The notes below the pieces were generated by a model, which was not told where the DNA came from, searched no databases, and saw only the letters and a program-made list of their open reading frames with translations. A stretch of 64,000 bases of DNA, taken from Ruminococcus sp. GTDB lineage: Bacteria; Bacillota; Clostridia; Oscillospirales; Acutalibacteraceae. The stretch lies in assembly GCA_017473775.1 (NCBI GenBank), contig JAFUJH010000060.1, forward strand, positions 1 through 64,000, in the 5' to 3' direction. Positions 8,770 to 16,835 of the stretch are shown piece by piece. How positions within the stretch are numbered: position 1 is the stretch's first letter; each line of letters starts with the position of its first letter. Position numbers and translations under genes: made by a program.

Positions 8770-9057
8770 TCACATTATGTATTCAACTGCTGTTATGAAT
8801 CCCTCAATACGCAAAGAAGTAGGAGAAATACACCGCAGGTCAAGTCCCCTGCCTTTAATCTGTATTGAGTACTTACCAAGGCTGACTCGTATCTGAGTTT
8901 TGCTATATTCAAGCACTCCCCTGCATCCCTCCACAGAGGCTGATGTATTACCTGATAGTTCTATCCTCGGGTGAACAGCAAAAACATCCCTCAGTGAAAA
9001 TCCTATTGATGAACTGTATTCTTCACTATTATTCTTATCTGATTTGCTTCTGTTCAA
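8770..9057 (-). CDS. yqfC: YabP/YqfC-family sporulation protein
   Basis: A small (about 95 residues) YabP/YqfC-family protein of the mother cell, partner gene of yqfD in spore formers. The pattern of short beta strands (VHPRIELSGNTSASVEGCRGVLEY, abbreviated; then IRVSLGKYSIQIKG) is typical. Start is uncertain: TTG 9057 has AGGTG six bases upstream, while GTG 9066 would overlap that site. It is divergent from ylbJ, also a sporulation gene, across about 70 bases; a shared mother-cell (sigma-E) control region is inferred but no convincing sigma-E consensus was found. Confidence 0.85.
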   Translation of the reverse strand: MNRSKSDKNNSEEYSSSIGFSLRDVFAVHPRIELSGNTSASVEGCRGVLEYSKTQIRVSLGKYSIQIKGRGLDLRCISPTSLRIEGFITAVEYIM

Positions 9058-9130
9058 ATATGACACCTGCTTTTTATAAATGTATTAATTTTTATGCGAA
9101 AAGCTTCATATATATTATTCGGTGAAGAAA

Positions 9131-10210
9131 ATGAAAATATATAAAACAATGTCAAAAAACAAGGCAGCATTGATTTGGCTGGTGACAGGAATGTCACTTG
9201 TGACGCTACTGATATTCCCTGAGCAATGCAGAACAGGGGGAACAAACGGAGTGTTTCTATGTATACAGGTACTAATCCCCTCTCTGTTCCCTTTTATGGT
9301 TTTATCATCCTTCATTGTATGCTCAGGGTTAAGTTCAAAAGTACCCTCGTGGGCAGGAAGTCTCACACAGGTAATATTCGGCTTGCCAAAAGACAGCTTT
9401 GCGGTTATAATCCTGTCTCTCATCGGCGGATACCCTGTTGGTGCGAAGGGAATCAACTCACTTTATAAGGAAGGCAGAATCAGCGCAAAGCAGGCAGAGC
9501 GAATGGCAATGTTCTGTGTAGCCTCAGGACCCGGTTTTCTGGTTACCTACACAGGATGTTCAATGCTTGGAAGCAAACAGACGGGATATATACTCCTTGT
9601 ATCACAGGTGTTAACCTTTATAGCACTGGGAGTTATTGCAAGGTTTGCTGTACAAAAGGAGGTTGAAAGTGAAGAAAAAGTAAACGGAAATATTCATAAA
9701 AGAACAGGCAATGCTCTGGTAGTATCTGTCAGTGAAGCAATCAGGGCCTGCGGATTTATGTGTGCTCTGGTGGTACTGTTCGGTGCGGTGTGTGAGATAT
9801 ATCTGTACATTACCGAGGGAGTTCCTACACTTCGCTTTATAACGGCTGTACTTGAAATTACAAACGGCATAAAATTCCTTGCAGAAGGTTACTCTGTTGT
9901 GCTTATCTCTGCTATGTGCGGATTCGGAGGTATTTGCGTACACTTTCAGATTTTCACAATGCTGGGTGAAATTAGAATCTCAAAAGTCAAGTTTTATATT
10001 TTCAGAGTTGCAGGCGGATTACTGAACGCTTTGTTCACCTGTATTCTGCTGAGAATCTTCCCACAGACACAAGGTGTCTTCTCAACTGTTAATAAGACTC
10101 AACCTGCCTTTAATAAAGGAATAACAGGCTGTGTTTTTCTGATAATATGCTGTGTGGTATTCCTTGCATCAATAAAATCTGCAAACATTAAACCACGCAA
10201 ATCAAGATAA
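9131..10210 (+). CDS. ylbJ: sporulation integral membrane protein YlbJ
   Basis: A polytopic membrane protein (about 359 residues, at least eight hydrophobic spans) of the YlbJ family, related to the nucleoside-recognition/Gate domain proteins SpmA and SpmB. It is required for efficient sporulation in B. subtilis. Diagnostic stretches are IPSLFPFMVLSSF, IGGYPVGAKG, SGPGFLVTYTG and GFGGICVHFQ. ATG 9131 follows GGTGA; ATG 9152 lacks a ribosome site. asnB begins 17 bases downstream with only a ribosome site between, so the two are probably co-transcribed although their functions are unrelated. Confidence 0.88.
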   Translation: MKIYKTMSKNKAALIWLVTGMSLVTLLIFPEQCRTGGTNGVFLCIQVLIPSLFPFMVLSSFIVCSGLSSKVPSWAGSLTQVIFGLPKDSFAVIILSLIGGYPVGAKGINSLYKEGRISAKQAERMAMFCVASGPGFLVTYTGCSMLGSKQTGYILLVSQVLTFIALGVIARFAVQKEVESEEKVNGNIHKRTGNALVVSVSEAIRACGFMCALVVLFGAVCEIYLYITEGVPTLRFITAVLEITNGIKFLAEGYSVVLISAMCGFGGICVHFQIFTMLGEIRISKVKFYIFRVAGGLLNALFTCILLRIFPQTQGVFSTVNKTQPAFNKGITGCVFLIICCVVFLASIKSANIKPRKSR

Positions 10211-10227
10211 TATATGGAGGTCAATTT

Positions 10228-12063
10228 ATGTGCGGAATAGCGGGATGGCTCAGTGAATCTGTGAATCTTTATGAAAGAACTACAGTGCTGGAAAATATGT
10301 CTGAGACGCTGAAGCGACGGGGACCTGACGAAAAAGGCTATTATGTAAAATCAAATGTTGCTATGATACACAGAAGGCTGTCTGTAGTGGATATTGAACA
10401 CGGCAAACAGCCTATGGTTGGAACATATGCAGGAGAAACCTATGTGCTTGTGTACAACGGCGAGCTGTACAACGCAGATGAAATAAGAAAAGACCTGATG
10501 CTGAGAGGGTACGACTTTGAAAGCCACTCTGATACAGAGGTAGTACTGAAAGCGTATATTCACTGGAAGGAGCAGTGTGCAGAGAAATTCAACGGTATAT
10601 TTGCCTTTGCTGTATATGAGGTGGTAAAAAAGCGGTTATACCTGTGCAGAGACAGAATCGGCGTAAAGCCGCTGTTTTACACACATAAAGGTGATGACTT
10701 TGTATTTGGGTCGCAGATAAAGACTATCCTTGCAAGCACTGTTGCAGAGCCTGTAATCAACGACGAGGGACTATATGAGGTATTCTTCTTAGGTCCTGCG
10801 AGGACACCTGCAAAGGGAGTGTTCAGAGATATAAAGGAACTCAGCCCCGGAGAGTTTGCTATATTTGAAAACAACACGCTAAGAAAGCAAAGCTACTTTA
10901 CAATAGAAGCAAGAGAGCACACAGAGAACGAAGAAGAAACCATAGAGCACACCCGATATCTGATACAGGACTCTATCAGGCGTCAGCTTGTGTCAGATGT
11001 ACCCCTGTGCTGTTTTCTGTCAGGGGGGCTTGACTCAAGCATTATTACACAGACAGCCTCAGCATATTACAAGGCAAATGGCAAAGGAAAGCTACACACC
11101 TACAGTGTGGAATATACAGATAACGCAAAGTACTTTCAGAGAAGCTTATTCCAACCGAACTCAGATACAGAGTATATACACCTGATGATTGATAGTGCGA
11201 ACACCGAGCATCATCAAGTGATACTGGATAATATCAGGCTTGCTGATGCTCTGCCTGATGCAACAATTGCCCGTGACCTGCCCGGTATGGCAGATGTAGA
11301 CTCATCACTGCTTCTGTTCTGCAAAGAGGTAAAAAAGGATTTTACTGTTGCATTATCAGGTGAATGTGCTGACGAGCTCTTTGGAGGATATCCTTGGTAT
11401 CATAATAAGGATATTCTGTTCGAGGAGTGCTTTCCTTGGTCAAGAAGTCAGGATATACGAAGGAAGATTCTAAAAGACGGACTACTGCCTCAAGGTGAAG
11501 AATATGTAAGAAGCAGATACCTTGAGACAATTTCAAAAGCACAGAAACTCCCCACAGATACGAAGCTGTCCTCCAGAATGAGAGAGATGTTTATGCTGAA
11601 CTTCTACTGGTTTATGCAGTGCCTGCTGGACAGAAAAGACAGATGCTCTATGGACTGCGGACTTGAAGTCAGAGTACCATTCTGCGACTACAGAATAGTG
11701 GAATACGCATACAATATGCCTTGGGAGCTGAAGGCACTTTACGGCAGAGAGAAAGGTATTGTGAGAAAAGCATTTGAAGGAATACTCCCTTATGACATCT
11801 GCTATAGAAAAAAGAGCCCCTATCCTAAAACTCACAACCCCATATACTTTGAGTCTGTAGCTAAAAAGGTCAGAGAAATCCTCAATAAAAAGACTCCGCT
11901 TACAGAATTGCTTGATAAAGAAGGGGTCTGTTCAATAATAGATAATCCTGACAGTATCAGCTCACCCTGGTACGGACAGCTTATGCGTGCACCCCAGATA
12001 CTGGCATATATAATTCAACTTGACACCTGGTTTGAGGAATTCAAAGTAAGAATAGAAAATTGA
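10228..12063 (+). CDS. asnB: asparagine synthetase (glutamine-hydrolysing)
   Basis: Converts aspartate, glutamine and ATP to asparagine in the cytoplasm. The class II glutaminase domain begins MCGIAGW, with catalytic Cys2, and spans about residues 1-200; RDRIGVKPL and LVYNGE are typical. The synthetase domain has the PP-loop LSGGLDSS at about 264-271 and the SGECADELFGGY motif. The 611 residues match AsnB of clostridia. ATG at 10228 follows TGGAGGT. It sits directly behind ylbJ and ahead of a PAP2 phosphatase gene at 12117. No T-box or other amino-acid-sensing leader is present in the 17-base gap. Confidence 0.96.
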   Translation: MCGIAGWLSESVNLYERTTVLENMSETLKRRGPDEKGYYVKSNVAMIHRRLSVVDIEHGKQPMVGTYAGETYVLVYNGELYNADEIRKDLMLRGYDFESHSDTEVVLKAYIHWKEQCAEKFNGIFAFAVYEVVKKRLYLCRDRIGVKPLFYTHKGDDFVFGSQIKTILASTVAEPVINDEGLYEVFFLGPARTPAKGVFRDIKELSPGEFAIFENNTLRKQSYFTIEAREHTENEEETIEHTRYLIQDSIRRQLVSDVPLCCFLSGGLDSSIITQTASAYYKANGKGKLHTYSVEYTDNAKYFQRSLFQPNSDTEYIHLMIDSANTEHHQVILDNIRLADALPDATIARDLPGMADVDSSLLLFCKEVKKDFTVALSGECADELFGGYPWYHNKDILFEECFPWSRSQDIRRKILKDGLLPQGEEYVRSRYLETISKAQKLPTDTKLSSRMREMFMLNFYWFMQCLLDRKDRCSMDCGLEVRVPFCDYRIVEYAYNMPWELKALYGREKGIVRKAFEGILPYDICYRKKSPYPKTHNPIYFESVAKKVREILNKKTPLTELLDKEGVCSIIDNPDSISSPWYGQLMRAPQILAYIIQLDTWFEEFKVRIEN

Positions 12064-12116
12064 TTCTGTACAAAAAATCTCACCTGTGATACAATAAAGT
12101 GCATTGAGGTGAGGTT

Positions 12117-12614
12117 ATGAACAAAAAAAGATATATAGCAAACAAAGAATGGTTTCAAAGCCACCGTAAAGCACAAAATATGCTGAGGTTTTTATACAAA
12201 GCTTTGCCACTGATTATGGTGGCTGTTGTACCTGTGATGATTATAGTCAAAGCTTTTATGGGGATAGACCGGGATTTTCTACGGTTGATATTTGTCCCGT
12301 TGGTCGTACTTGCAGCGGTAACAATCATGAGAAAAATCATTAACAAGTCCAGACCCTACGAAGTGTATGATACAGAACCTGTAATAAATCGAGACGGCAA
12401 GGGAGAGTCCTTCCCAAGCCGTCACACTGCATCAGCATTCATCATTGCAATGTGTGCTATTCCTGTGTCAGTGCCCTTGGCTGTAGTTCTGCTGATAATA
12501 TCAGTTATGATAGGACTCACAAGGATATTTGCAGGAGTACACTTCATCAGCGATGTTATTATGGGAGCATTAATTTCTGTACTGACAGGACTTGTTTTCT
12601 TTGTAATACTGTAA
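12117..12614 (+). CDS. PAP2-family phosphatase, membrane protein
   Basis: A 165-residue PAP2/acid-phosphatase-fold membrane protein that probably removes phosphate from a lipid such as phosphatidate or undecaprenyl pyrophosphate. The three signature blocks are visible: KSRPYE (about 79-84), PSRHTAS (about 100-106) and TRIFAGVHFISD (about 139-150), plus four to five hydrophobic spans. The ATG follows GAGGTGAGG. uppP is encoded elsewhere in the window, so redundancy for undecaprenyl phosphate recycling is possible. It lies 53 bases after asnB. Exact substrate cannot be told from sequence. Confidence 0.88.
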   Translation: MNKKRYIANKEWFQSHRKAQNMLRFLYKALPLIMVAVVPVMIIVKAFMGIDRDFLRLIFVPLVVLAAVTIMRKIINKSRPYEVYDTEPVINRDGKGESFPSRHTASAFIIAMCAIPVSVPLAVVLLIISVMIGLTRIFAGVHFISDVIMGALISVLTGLVFFVIL

Positions 12615-12615
12615 A

Positions 12616-12660
12616 CAAAAAGCACCGTGCTCGTTTATTAAGCGAACACGGTGCTTTTTG
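12616..12660. terminator. bidirectional terminator between PAP2 gene and tcdA
   Basis: CAAAAAGCACCGTG (12616-12629) pairs perfectly with 12647-12660, extended by three inner pairs; A-run and T-run flank it on opposite sides, fitting use by both convergent genes. Confidence 0.9.
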
Positions 12661-12661
12661 T

Positions 12662-13366
12662 TTAATCGGTTTTTGCTAGGTCCTTGATAACCTCTGAGGC
12701 TATAACAAGTCCTGCAACAGAAGGGACAAAGGCAACGCTTGCAACTGTGGGCTTACCTGATGAATCAAGCTCACACTGAGGAGTTGTGGGGATTTCTTTT
12801 GAATATACTGTCTTGAGATGATTAATACCTTTTGCTCTGAGTAACCTACGCATTGTCCGAGCGAGAGGACACACTGAAGTTTTGGAAATATCTGCCACTT
12901 CAACCATTGTAGGATTGAGCTTGTTTCCAAATCCCATACTGCTGATAACGGGAATATCCAGCTCCTTTGCACGGCAAACAATATCCACCTTAGCAGGGAC
13001 AGTATCGATAGCATCTACTATATAATCATAAACCGACAGGTCGATAAGATGTGAGTTTTCCGGCAGATAGAAAATATCAAAGCAATTTACCTGAGCCTGT
13101 GGATTTATGGACAAAATCCGCTCTTTGATAACCTCTGTCTTTTTCCTGCCTACTGTTGATTCAAGGGCGATTATCTGGCGGTTGATATTGCTCTTTGCAA
13201 CTAAATCAGGGTCAACCACATCAATAGCACCTACTCCTGAGCGAGCCAGTGCCTCCACAATATAGCCGCCTACTCCGCCCACACCAAATACGATAACCCT
13301 TGAGTTTTTCAGCTTATCCATTGAAGCTTTACCAAACAAAGCCTCTGTACGCAAAAATCTATCCAT
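12662..13366 (-). CDS. tcdA: tRNA threonylcarbamoyladenosine dehydratase
   Basis: TcdA (CsdL) cyclises t6A37 of tRNA to ct6A, using ATP. The 234 residues carry the ThiF/E1-like nucleotide-binding site GVGGVGGYIVEAL (about 28-40), followed by DVVDPDLV and the NINRQI segment that identifies this family; the VCPLARTMRR block is typical of TcdA rather than ThiF or MoeB. The C-terminus lacks a zinc tetrad of the MoeB type. The ATG at 13366 follows GGAG. The gene starts 9 bases after the PfkB kinase stop, so it is probably the second gene of that transcript. Confidence 0.92.
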   Translation of the reverse strand: MDRFLRTEALFGKASMDKLKNSRVIVFGVGGVGGYIVEALARSGVGAIDVVDPDLVAKSNINRQIIALESTVGRKKTEVIKERILSINPQAQVNCFDIFYLPENSHLIDLSVYDYIVDAIDTVPAKVDIVCRAKELDIPVISSMGFGNKLNPTMVEVADISKTSVCPLARTMRRLLRAKGINHLKTVYSKEIPTTPQCELDSSGKPTVASVAFVPSVAGLVIASEVIKDLAKTD

Positions 13367-13375
13367 AATAACTCC

Positions 13376-14275
13376 TTATTTGTTTATCAGTTCAAGGAGC
13401 TTATCCTCAGAGAGAAAGCCCTTGGCTGCTCCGTTGTCTCCGATTTTATAGGAAGCAAAGTACACAGCTTTTTGCAGAGAATCCAGAGGATTCCTGCTCT
13501 TAGCATAGAAGTGCACAAAGGAAGAAAACAGGCTGTCTCCTGCTCCAACGGTATTAACAACAGGTCGGGTGAAAACTGCAGGTACAAAAGTAAAGCAGTT
13601 ATCCTCGCGGGTATAAAGCAATGCTCCCTTATCCCCCATACCTACAATAACAATCTGTGGACTGTACTCATTGACAATTAAACTCACAAACTCCTGTTCT
13701 CTGTCAATGAAGTTCTCGTTACTAAGAAAGAGTATATCTGCCGTACGCATAAATCTTGCATTGTACTCGTCGTGAATATCACCAAGGCAGTGAACATCAG
13801 TTGCAATCAGTACACCTTTTTCCTTTGCAATATGCAGAAGCTTTGCAGAGTAATTGATGTTGCACATACAGGCAACATCTACACCCTCAAGAGCTGAAAC
13901 AAATCGCTCCTCGTCATAGGAAAGTTCCTGATTATCAGCAAGGTCACAGATTATGTTTCTTCTACCCTCTTTATCATAAAGTATCACTGATTGTGCTGTA
14001 GATTTATTCTTGCAAAGAATATTGTCTGTGCTTATCCCCTGAGAGGACAGGTGGGATTTTATAATATCGCCTGCACAGTCACTACCCACAAAGGAGCAAA
14101 GTCTGACCTCGTCTCCTAATGTATTAAGTGCAATTGAAACATTAAGACCCACGCCTGCAGGGTTGGATGCTATACCAAAGAATCTGTAATCCACAGGACG
14201 GTATTCTATTGGGAAAGAATCCACAGAGGCTGTGGTTTCTATATTAACAAGTCCGCATACAAGAATTTTACTCAT
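13376..14275 (-). CDS. PfkB-family carbohydrate kinase
   Basis: A ribokinase-like sugar or nucleoside kinase of about 299 residues. The N-terminal GLVNIETTASVDSFP and NPAGVGLNVSIAL blocks form the substrate-side motif, and VNTVGAGDSLFSSF near residue 247 carries the anion hole and catalytic Asp. The start is ATG 14275, preceded by GGAAGTGAT; TTG 14296 upstream has no ribosome site. A TTGACG-17-TAAAAT promoter is at 14305-14333. It is divergent from an orphan PTS-type IIC permease, suggesting that the pair handles the same sugar: entry by the permease, then ATP-dependent phosphorylation. Substrate unknown. Confidence 0.88.
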   Translation of the reverse strand: MSKILVCGLVNIETTASVDSFPIEYRPVDYRFFGIASNPAGVGLNVSIALNTLGDEVRLCSFVGSDCAGDIIKSHLSSQGISTDNILCKNKSTAQSVILYDKEGRRNIICDLADNQELSYDEERFVSALEGVDVACMCNINYSAKLLHIAKEKGVLIATDVHCLGDIHDEYNARFMRTADILFLSNENFIDREQEFVSLIVNEYSPQIVIVGMGDKGALLYTREDNCFTFVPAVFTRPVVNTVGAGDSLFSSFVHFYAKSRNPLDSLQKAVYFASYKIGDNGAAKGFLSEDKLLELINK

Positions 14276-14304
14276 ATTATCACTTCCGAATTTCAATTAA
14301 TTTG

Positions 14305-14333
14305 ATTTTATTACATTTTTATCAAGCCGTCAA
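14305..14333 (-). promoter_or_regulatory. sigma-A promoter of the PfkB kinase gene
   Basis: Minus-strand TTGACG (14328-14333), 17-base spacer, TAAAAT (14305-14310). An 11-base palindrome AGCTTTAAGCT at about 14361-14371 lies in the divergent region and could be an operator. Confidence 0.7.
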
Positions 14334-14403
14334 CGATAACTTTTCTGCCATATTTCAAAGCTTTAAGCTAATAATAAACGAAACAGACAGAGGAGGATAT
14401 ATA

Positions 14404-15543
14404 GTGGATTTGATTTTTGATGAAAACAATGAAAACTCACATATCAATATCAGCGAAAGAAGAAACAAGGGAGTATGGCTGTGTGCGCCTGTGATACTTG
14501 CAGGTGCAGTGATTGTGAGTCTCTCTTATATAATTGACATATTATTTGTTGGAGGAGCTGAGTTTGGAATCGGTGAAACATCAGCTATTGCAAAAGCTCT
14601 TTATGGTACAGGAAGTGTGATAAACAAGCTTATCTCTCCATTATTATCCGGAGGAATTGCGTTGTATATAGGAGGACTTCCTGCTTTATCGGGAGGACTT
14701 ATAGGCGGTATGCTGACAGGAATGGGAGTGACACTTAGCTTCTCCTCAGGTAACACAGGTGCAATCACAGGTATATTCGGAAGTATACTGGCAGGACTTG
14801 CCGCAGGATACAGCGTACGGCTCACAGACACAGTAATCACATTGATAACAAAAAGGAAAAGTAACATAGCAGTATATATAAGTCCGATAGCATCACTGAT
14901 TGTAACTGTAGTGCTGATATTCATAGCCGATGCCGCGGCACAAATTATAAATGGATTATCTGCTGTTTTGCTTGCGGCAACAGGTGAATTCAGCAAACTT
15001 CTGCTTGTGGTGCTGCTGTCGATAATGATAACAGTTGATATCGGAGGACCGTTGTATCTTGCCGCTCTTGTGTATGGGGTGGCATCAATTGCCACAGATG
15101 AGCCGCAGATAATGGCGGCGGTAACAGCGGCAGGCAGTGTACCTGCACTCAGCATGGGACTTGCCTCACTGATATTCAGAGACAGATTTGCAAAGAGAGA
15201 GAGAATTTTTGCTATATCAGGAATATTCTGCGGACTATGCGGATTAAGTCAGGTTGCCATCCCCTACTATGCCACAAGACTGCAAAGAGTTATACTTCCC
15301 TGTATTGCAGGAGGAGTTATAAGCGGAGGACTTTGCTTTGTGCTTGGTTGCAGTGCCGCCGCTCCTGCAGGAGGTGTCCTGTCAATTATAGGAACAGGCG
15401 GTGTTCTGTATTTCTGTCTTGCAGTATTCAGCGGAGTGTTGTTTTCTGCAGGAATTATGGGATATACACTGGAGATTGTTGAAAACAGTGAAGCATCAGA
15501 AGTCAGTAACAATGATACAAAACTACAAAAGGTAACAGCATAA
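14404..15543 (+). CDS. PTS fructose-type IIC permease domain protein (orphan)
   Basis: A 379-residue polytopic membrane protein resembling the IIC domain of fructose PTS permeases: about ten spans, Gly-rich segments GGLPALSGGLIGGMLTG and the conserved DIGGPLYLAALVYG block that matches the DMGGP motif region of FruA. No IIA or IIB domain is fused or adjacent, and no phosphorylation site is present. GTG 14404 is chosen because AGGAGG (14391-14396) lies 7 bases before it. The gene is divergent from a PfkB kinase gene. It could act as a non-phosphorylating sugar carrier or use PTS proteins encoded elsewhere; sequence alone does not decide. Confidence 0.75.
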   Translation: MDLIFDENNENSHINISERRNKGVWLCAPVILAGAVIVSLSYIIDILFVGGAEFGIGETSAIAKALYGTGSVINKLISPLLSGGIALYIGGLPALSGGLIGGMLTGMGVTLSFSSGNTGAITGIFGSILAGLAAGYSVRLTDTVITLITKRKSNIAVYISPIASLIVTVVLIFIADAAAQIINGLSAVLLAATGEFSKLLLVVLLSIMITVDIGGPLYLAALVYGVASIATDEPQIMAAVTAAGSVPALSMGLASLIFRDRFAKRERIFAISGIFCGLCGLSQVAIPYYATRLQRVILPCIAGGVISGGLCFVLGCSAAAPAGGVLSIIGTGGVLYFCLAVFSGVLFSAGIMGYTLEIVENSEASEVSNNDTKLQKVTA

Positions 15544-15571
15544 AAGCCGTTGCGATACATCACAACGGCTT
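15544..15571 (-). terminator. hairpin between IIC gene and mnmA
   Basis: AAGCCGTTG at 15544-15552 pairs with CAACGGCTT at 15563-15571 across a 10-base loop; TTTTAT follows on the minus strand, so it mainly fits termination of mnmA. Confidence 0.65.
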
Positions 15572-15575
15572 CAGA

Positions 15576-16616
15576 TTACTCTATTATCTTGCCACCTGCA
15601 AGTACACTGTCCCCCTGATACACCACAAGGGACTGACCTGCAGTGACAGCACGCTGAGGTGTATCAAATCGGACGCAAAGCCTGCCGTCATCAGTCATAA
15701 ATGCAGTGCCTGACTGCTCTGTCTGATTGTAACGGACACGGGCTGTTACTCTAATCTCAGTATTTATTTCTGACAAAGAAACAAAATTAACCTCATCAGC
15801 TACTGCGATATCAGAAAATAAATCTTCATTAAAGCCTAAGGTTACGGTATTCTCCTGCATATTCTTTGAAAGCACATACATGGGCTGTGGCAGTGCAAGT
15901 CCAAGACCCTTACGCTGTCCGCGGGTGTAGCACACTGCTCCCTTATGGATGCCGAGGATATTCCCCTCTTTATCCACAAAGTTGCCTGCCTGAGTTGTAA
16001 CACCGCAATTATCCCTGAGGTAATCGTAATAGTTACCGTTTATAAAGCAGATGTCCTGACTATCTCGTTTATTGGCGTTAATAAAGTTTTGCTCATGTGC
16101 AATCTCTCTGACCTGAGATTTACTCAGCTCACCTATAGGTAACAAAAGACGGGACAGCATAGGCTGTGTCAGATTATACAGCACATAGCTCTGGTCCTTT
16201 TTGCTATCCAGACCCTTTCTCAGCTCAAAACGATTAGTTACCTCGTTAAAAGACACACGGGCATAATGACCCGTTGCTACATAATCAAAGCCTTGCTTGT
16301 CTGCATAATCAAAGACAAAGGGAAGCTTAACATATCGGTTGCAATCCACACAGGGATTTGGAGTCTCCCCTGCAAGGTAGGAAGCAGCAAAGCGGTTTAT
16401 GACCTGAGTCTTAAACTCCTCTCTGTAATCAGGATTGACAAAAGGAATCCCTAAAGCTTCACAGAGCTTGCGTGCATCGTTTGTATCTGTAGAATCGGGT
16501 TTATCATATAGCCTGAGCATAATTCCTGTGACATCATAGCCACGGCTCTTGAGCAGATATGCGGCAACAGCACTGTCCACTCCGCCGCTCAGGGCAACAA
16601 GGACTTTCTTGTTCAT
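15576..16616 (-). CDS. mnmA: tRNA-specific 2-thiouridylase MnmA
   Basis: Thiolates U34 of tRNA-Lys, -Glu and -Gln using sulfur relayed from a cysteine desulfurase. The 346 residues start MNKKVLVALSGGVDS, with the PP-loop at about 9-15; NPCVDCNR holds the first catalytic Cys and QDICFIN the second. The C-terminal beta-barrel RARYNQTEQ-type block is present (VRYNQTEQSG). ATG 16616 is chosen because AAAAGGA lies 8 bases upstream; an ATG at 16634 is upstream of that site. A TTGCAC-17-TAATAT promoter lies at 16652-16680, divergent from the pnuC leader. Confidence 0.96.
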   Translation of the reverse strand: MNKKVLVALSGGVDSAVAAYLLKSRGYDVTGIMLRLYDKPDSTDTNDARKLCEALGIPFVNPDYREEFKTQVINRFAASYLAGETPNPCVDCNRYVKLPFVFDYADKQGFDYVATGHYARVSFNEVTNRFELRKGLDSKKDQSYVLYNLTQPMLSRLLLPIGELSKSQVREIAHEQNFINANKRDSQDICFINGNYYDYLRDNCGVTTQAGNFVDKEGNILGIHKGAVCYTRGQRKGLGLALPQPMYVLSKNMQENTVTLGFNEDLFSDIAVADEVNFVSLSEINTEIRVTARVRYNQTEQSGTAFMTDDGRLCVRFDTPQRAVTAGQSLVVYQGDSVLAGGKIIE

Positions 16617-16651
16617 ATAAACAATCCTTTTCATAATAGCTTATACACATT

Positions 16652-16680
16652 ATATTATCACAGCACATCCTATCGTGCAA
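16652..16680 (-). promoter_or_regulatory. sigma-A promoter of mnmA
   Basis: Minus-strand TTGCAC (16675-16680), 17-base spacer, TAATAT (16652-16657). Confidence 0.65.
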
Positions 16681-16690
16681 GAGAAACAGG

Positions 16691-16719
16691 TTGACAAATA
16701 TGTTAATTACTGTTATATT
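16691..16719 (+). promoter_or_regulatory. sigma-A promoter of the pnuC leader
   Basis: TTGACA (16691-16696), 17-base spacer, TATATT (16714-16719); predicted start near 16726, giving a leader of about 110 bases. Confidence 0.85.
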
Positions 16720-16725
16720 ATGCAC

Positions 16726-16823
16726 ATAAAATAAATATCAACTGCCACCGGGTAGTGTAATGCATTGCATTCGTAACACATCGTTAGGTCTTAGAAGATG
16801 TGTTGACGGATGCTTATTTTTTT
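16726..16823 (+). promoter_or_regulatory. attenuator-type leader of pnuC (candidate riboswitch, class unassigned)
   Basis: A terminator stands between promoter and gene: 16767-16782 pairs with 16797-16813 (16 bp, one bulged G) and is followed by TTATTTTTTT. A competing small hairpin, AATGC-ATT-GCATT (16759-16771), would take up the base of the 5' terminator strand. Upstream lies another short hairpin CTGCC-ACCG-GGTAG (16742-16755). This is the layout of a transcription-attenuating riboswitch or RNA-binding-protein target. I could not match it to TPP, preQ1, cobalamin, T-box or other consensus sequences I know. The pnuC context suggests an NAD-precursor or related ligand; that is inference. 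Confidence 0.7.
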
Positions 16824-16835
16824 GCGGAGGTAATT

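Noticed and set aside
16726..16835. TPP, preQ1, cobalamin or T-box leader upstream of pnuC
   Set aside because: None of the conserved sequence blocks of these classes that I know is present; only the terminator architecture is clear.
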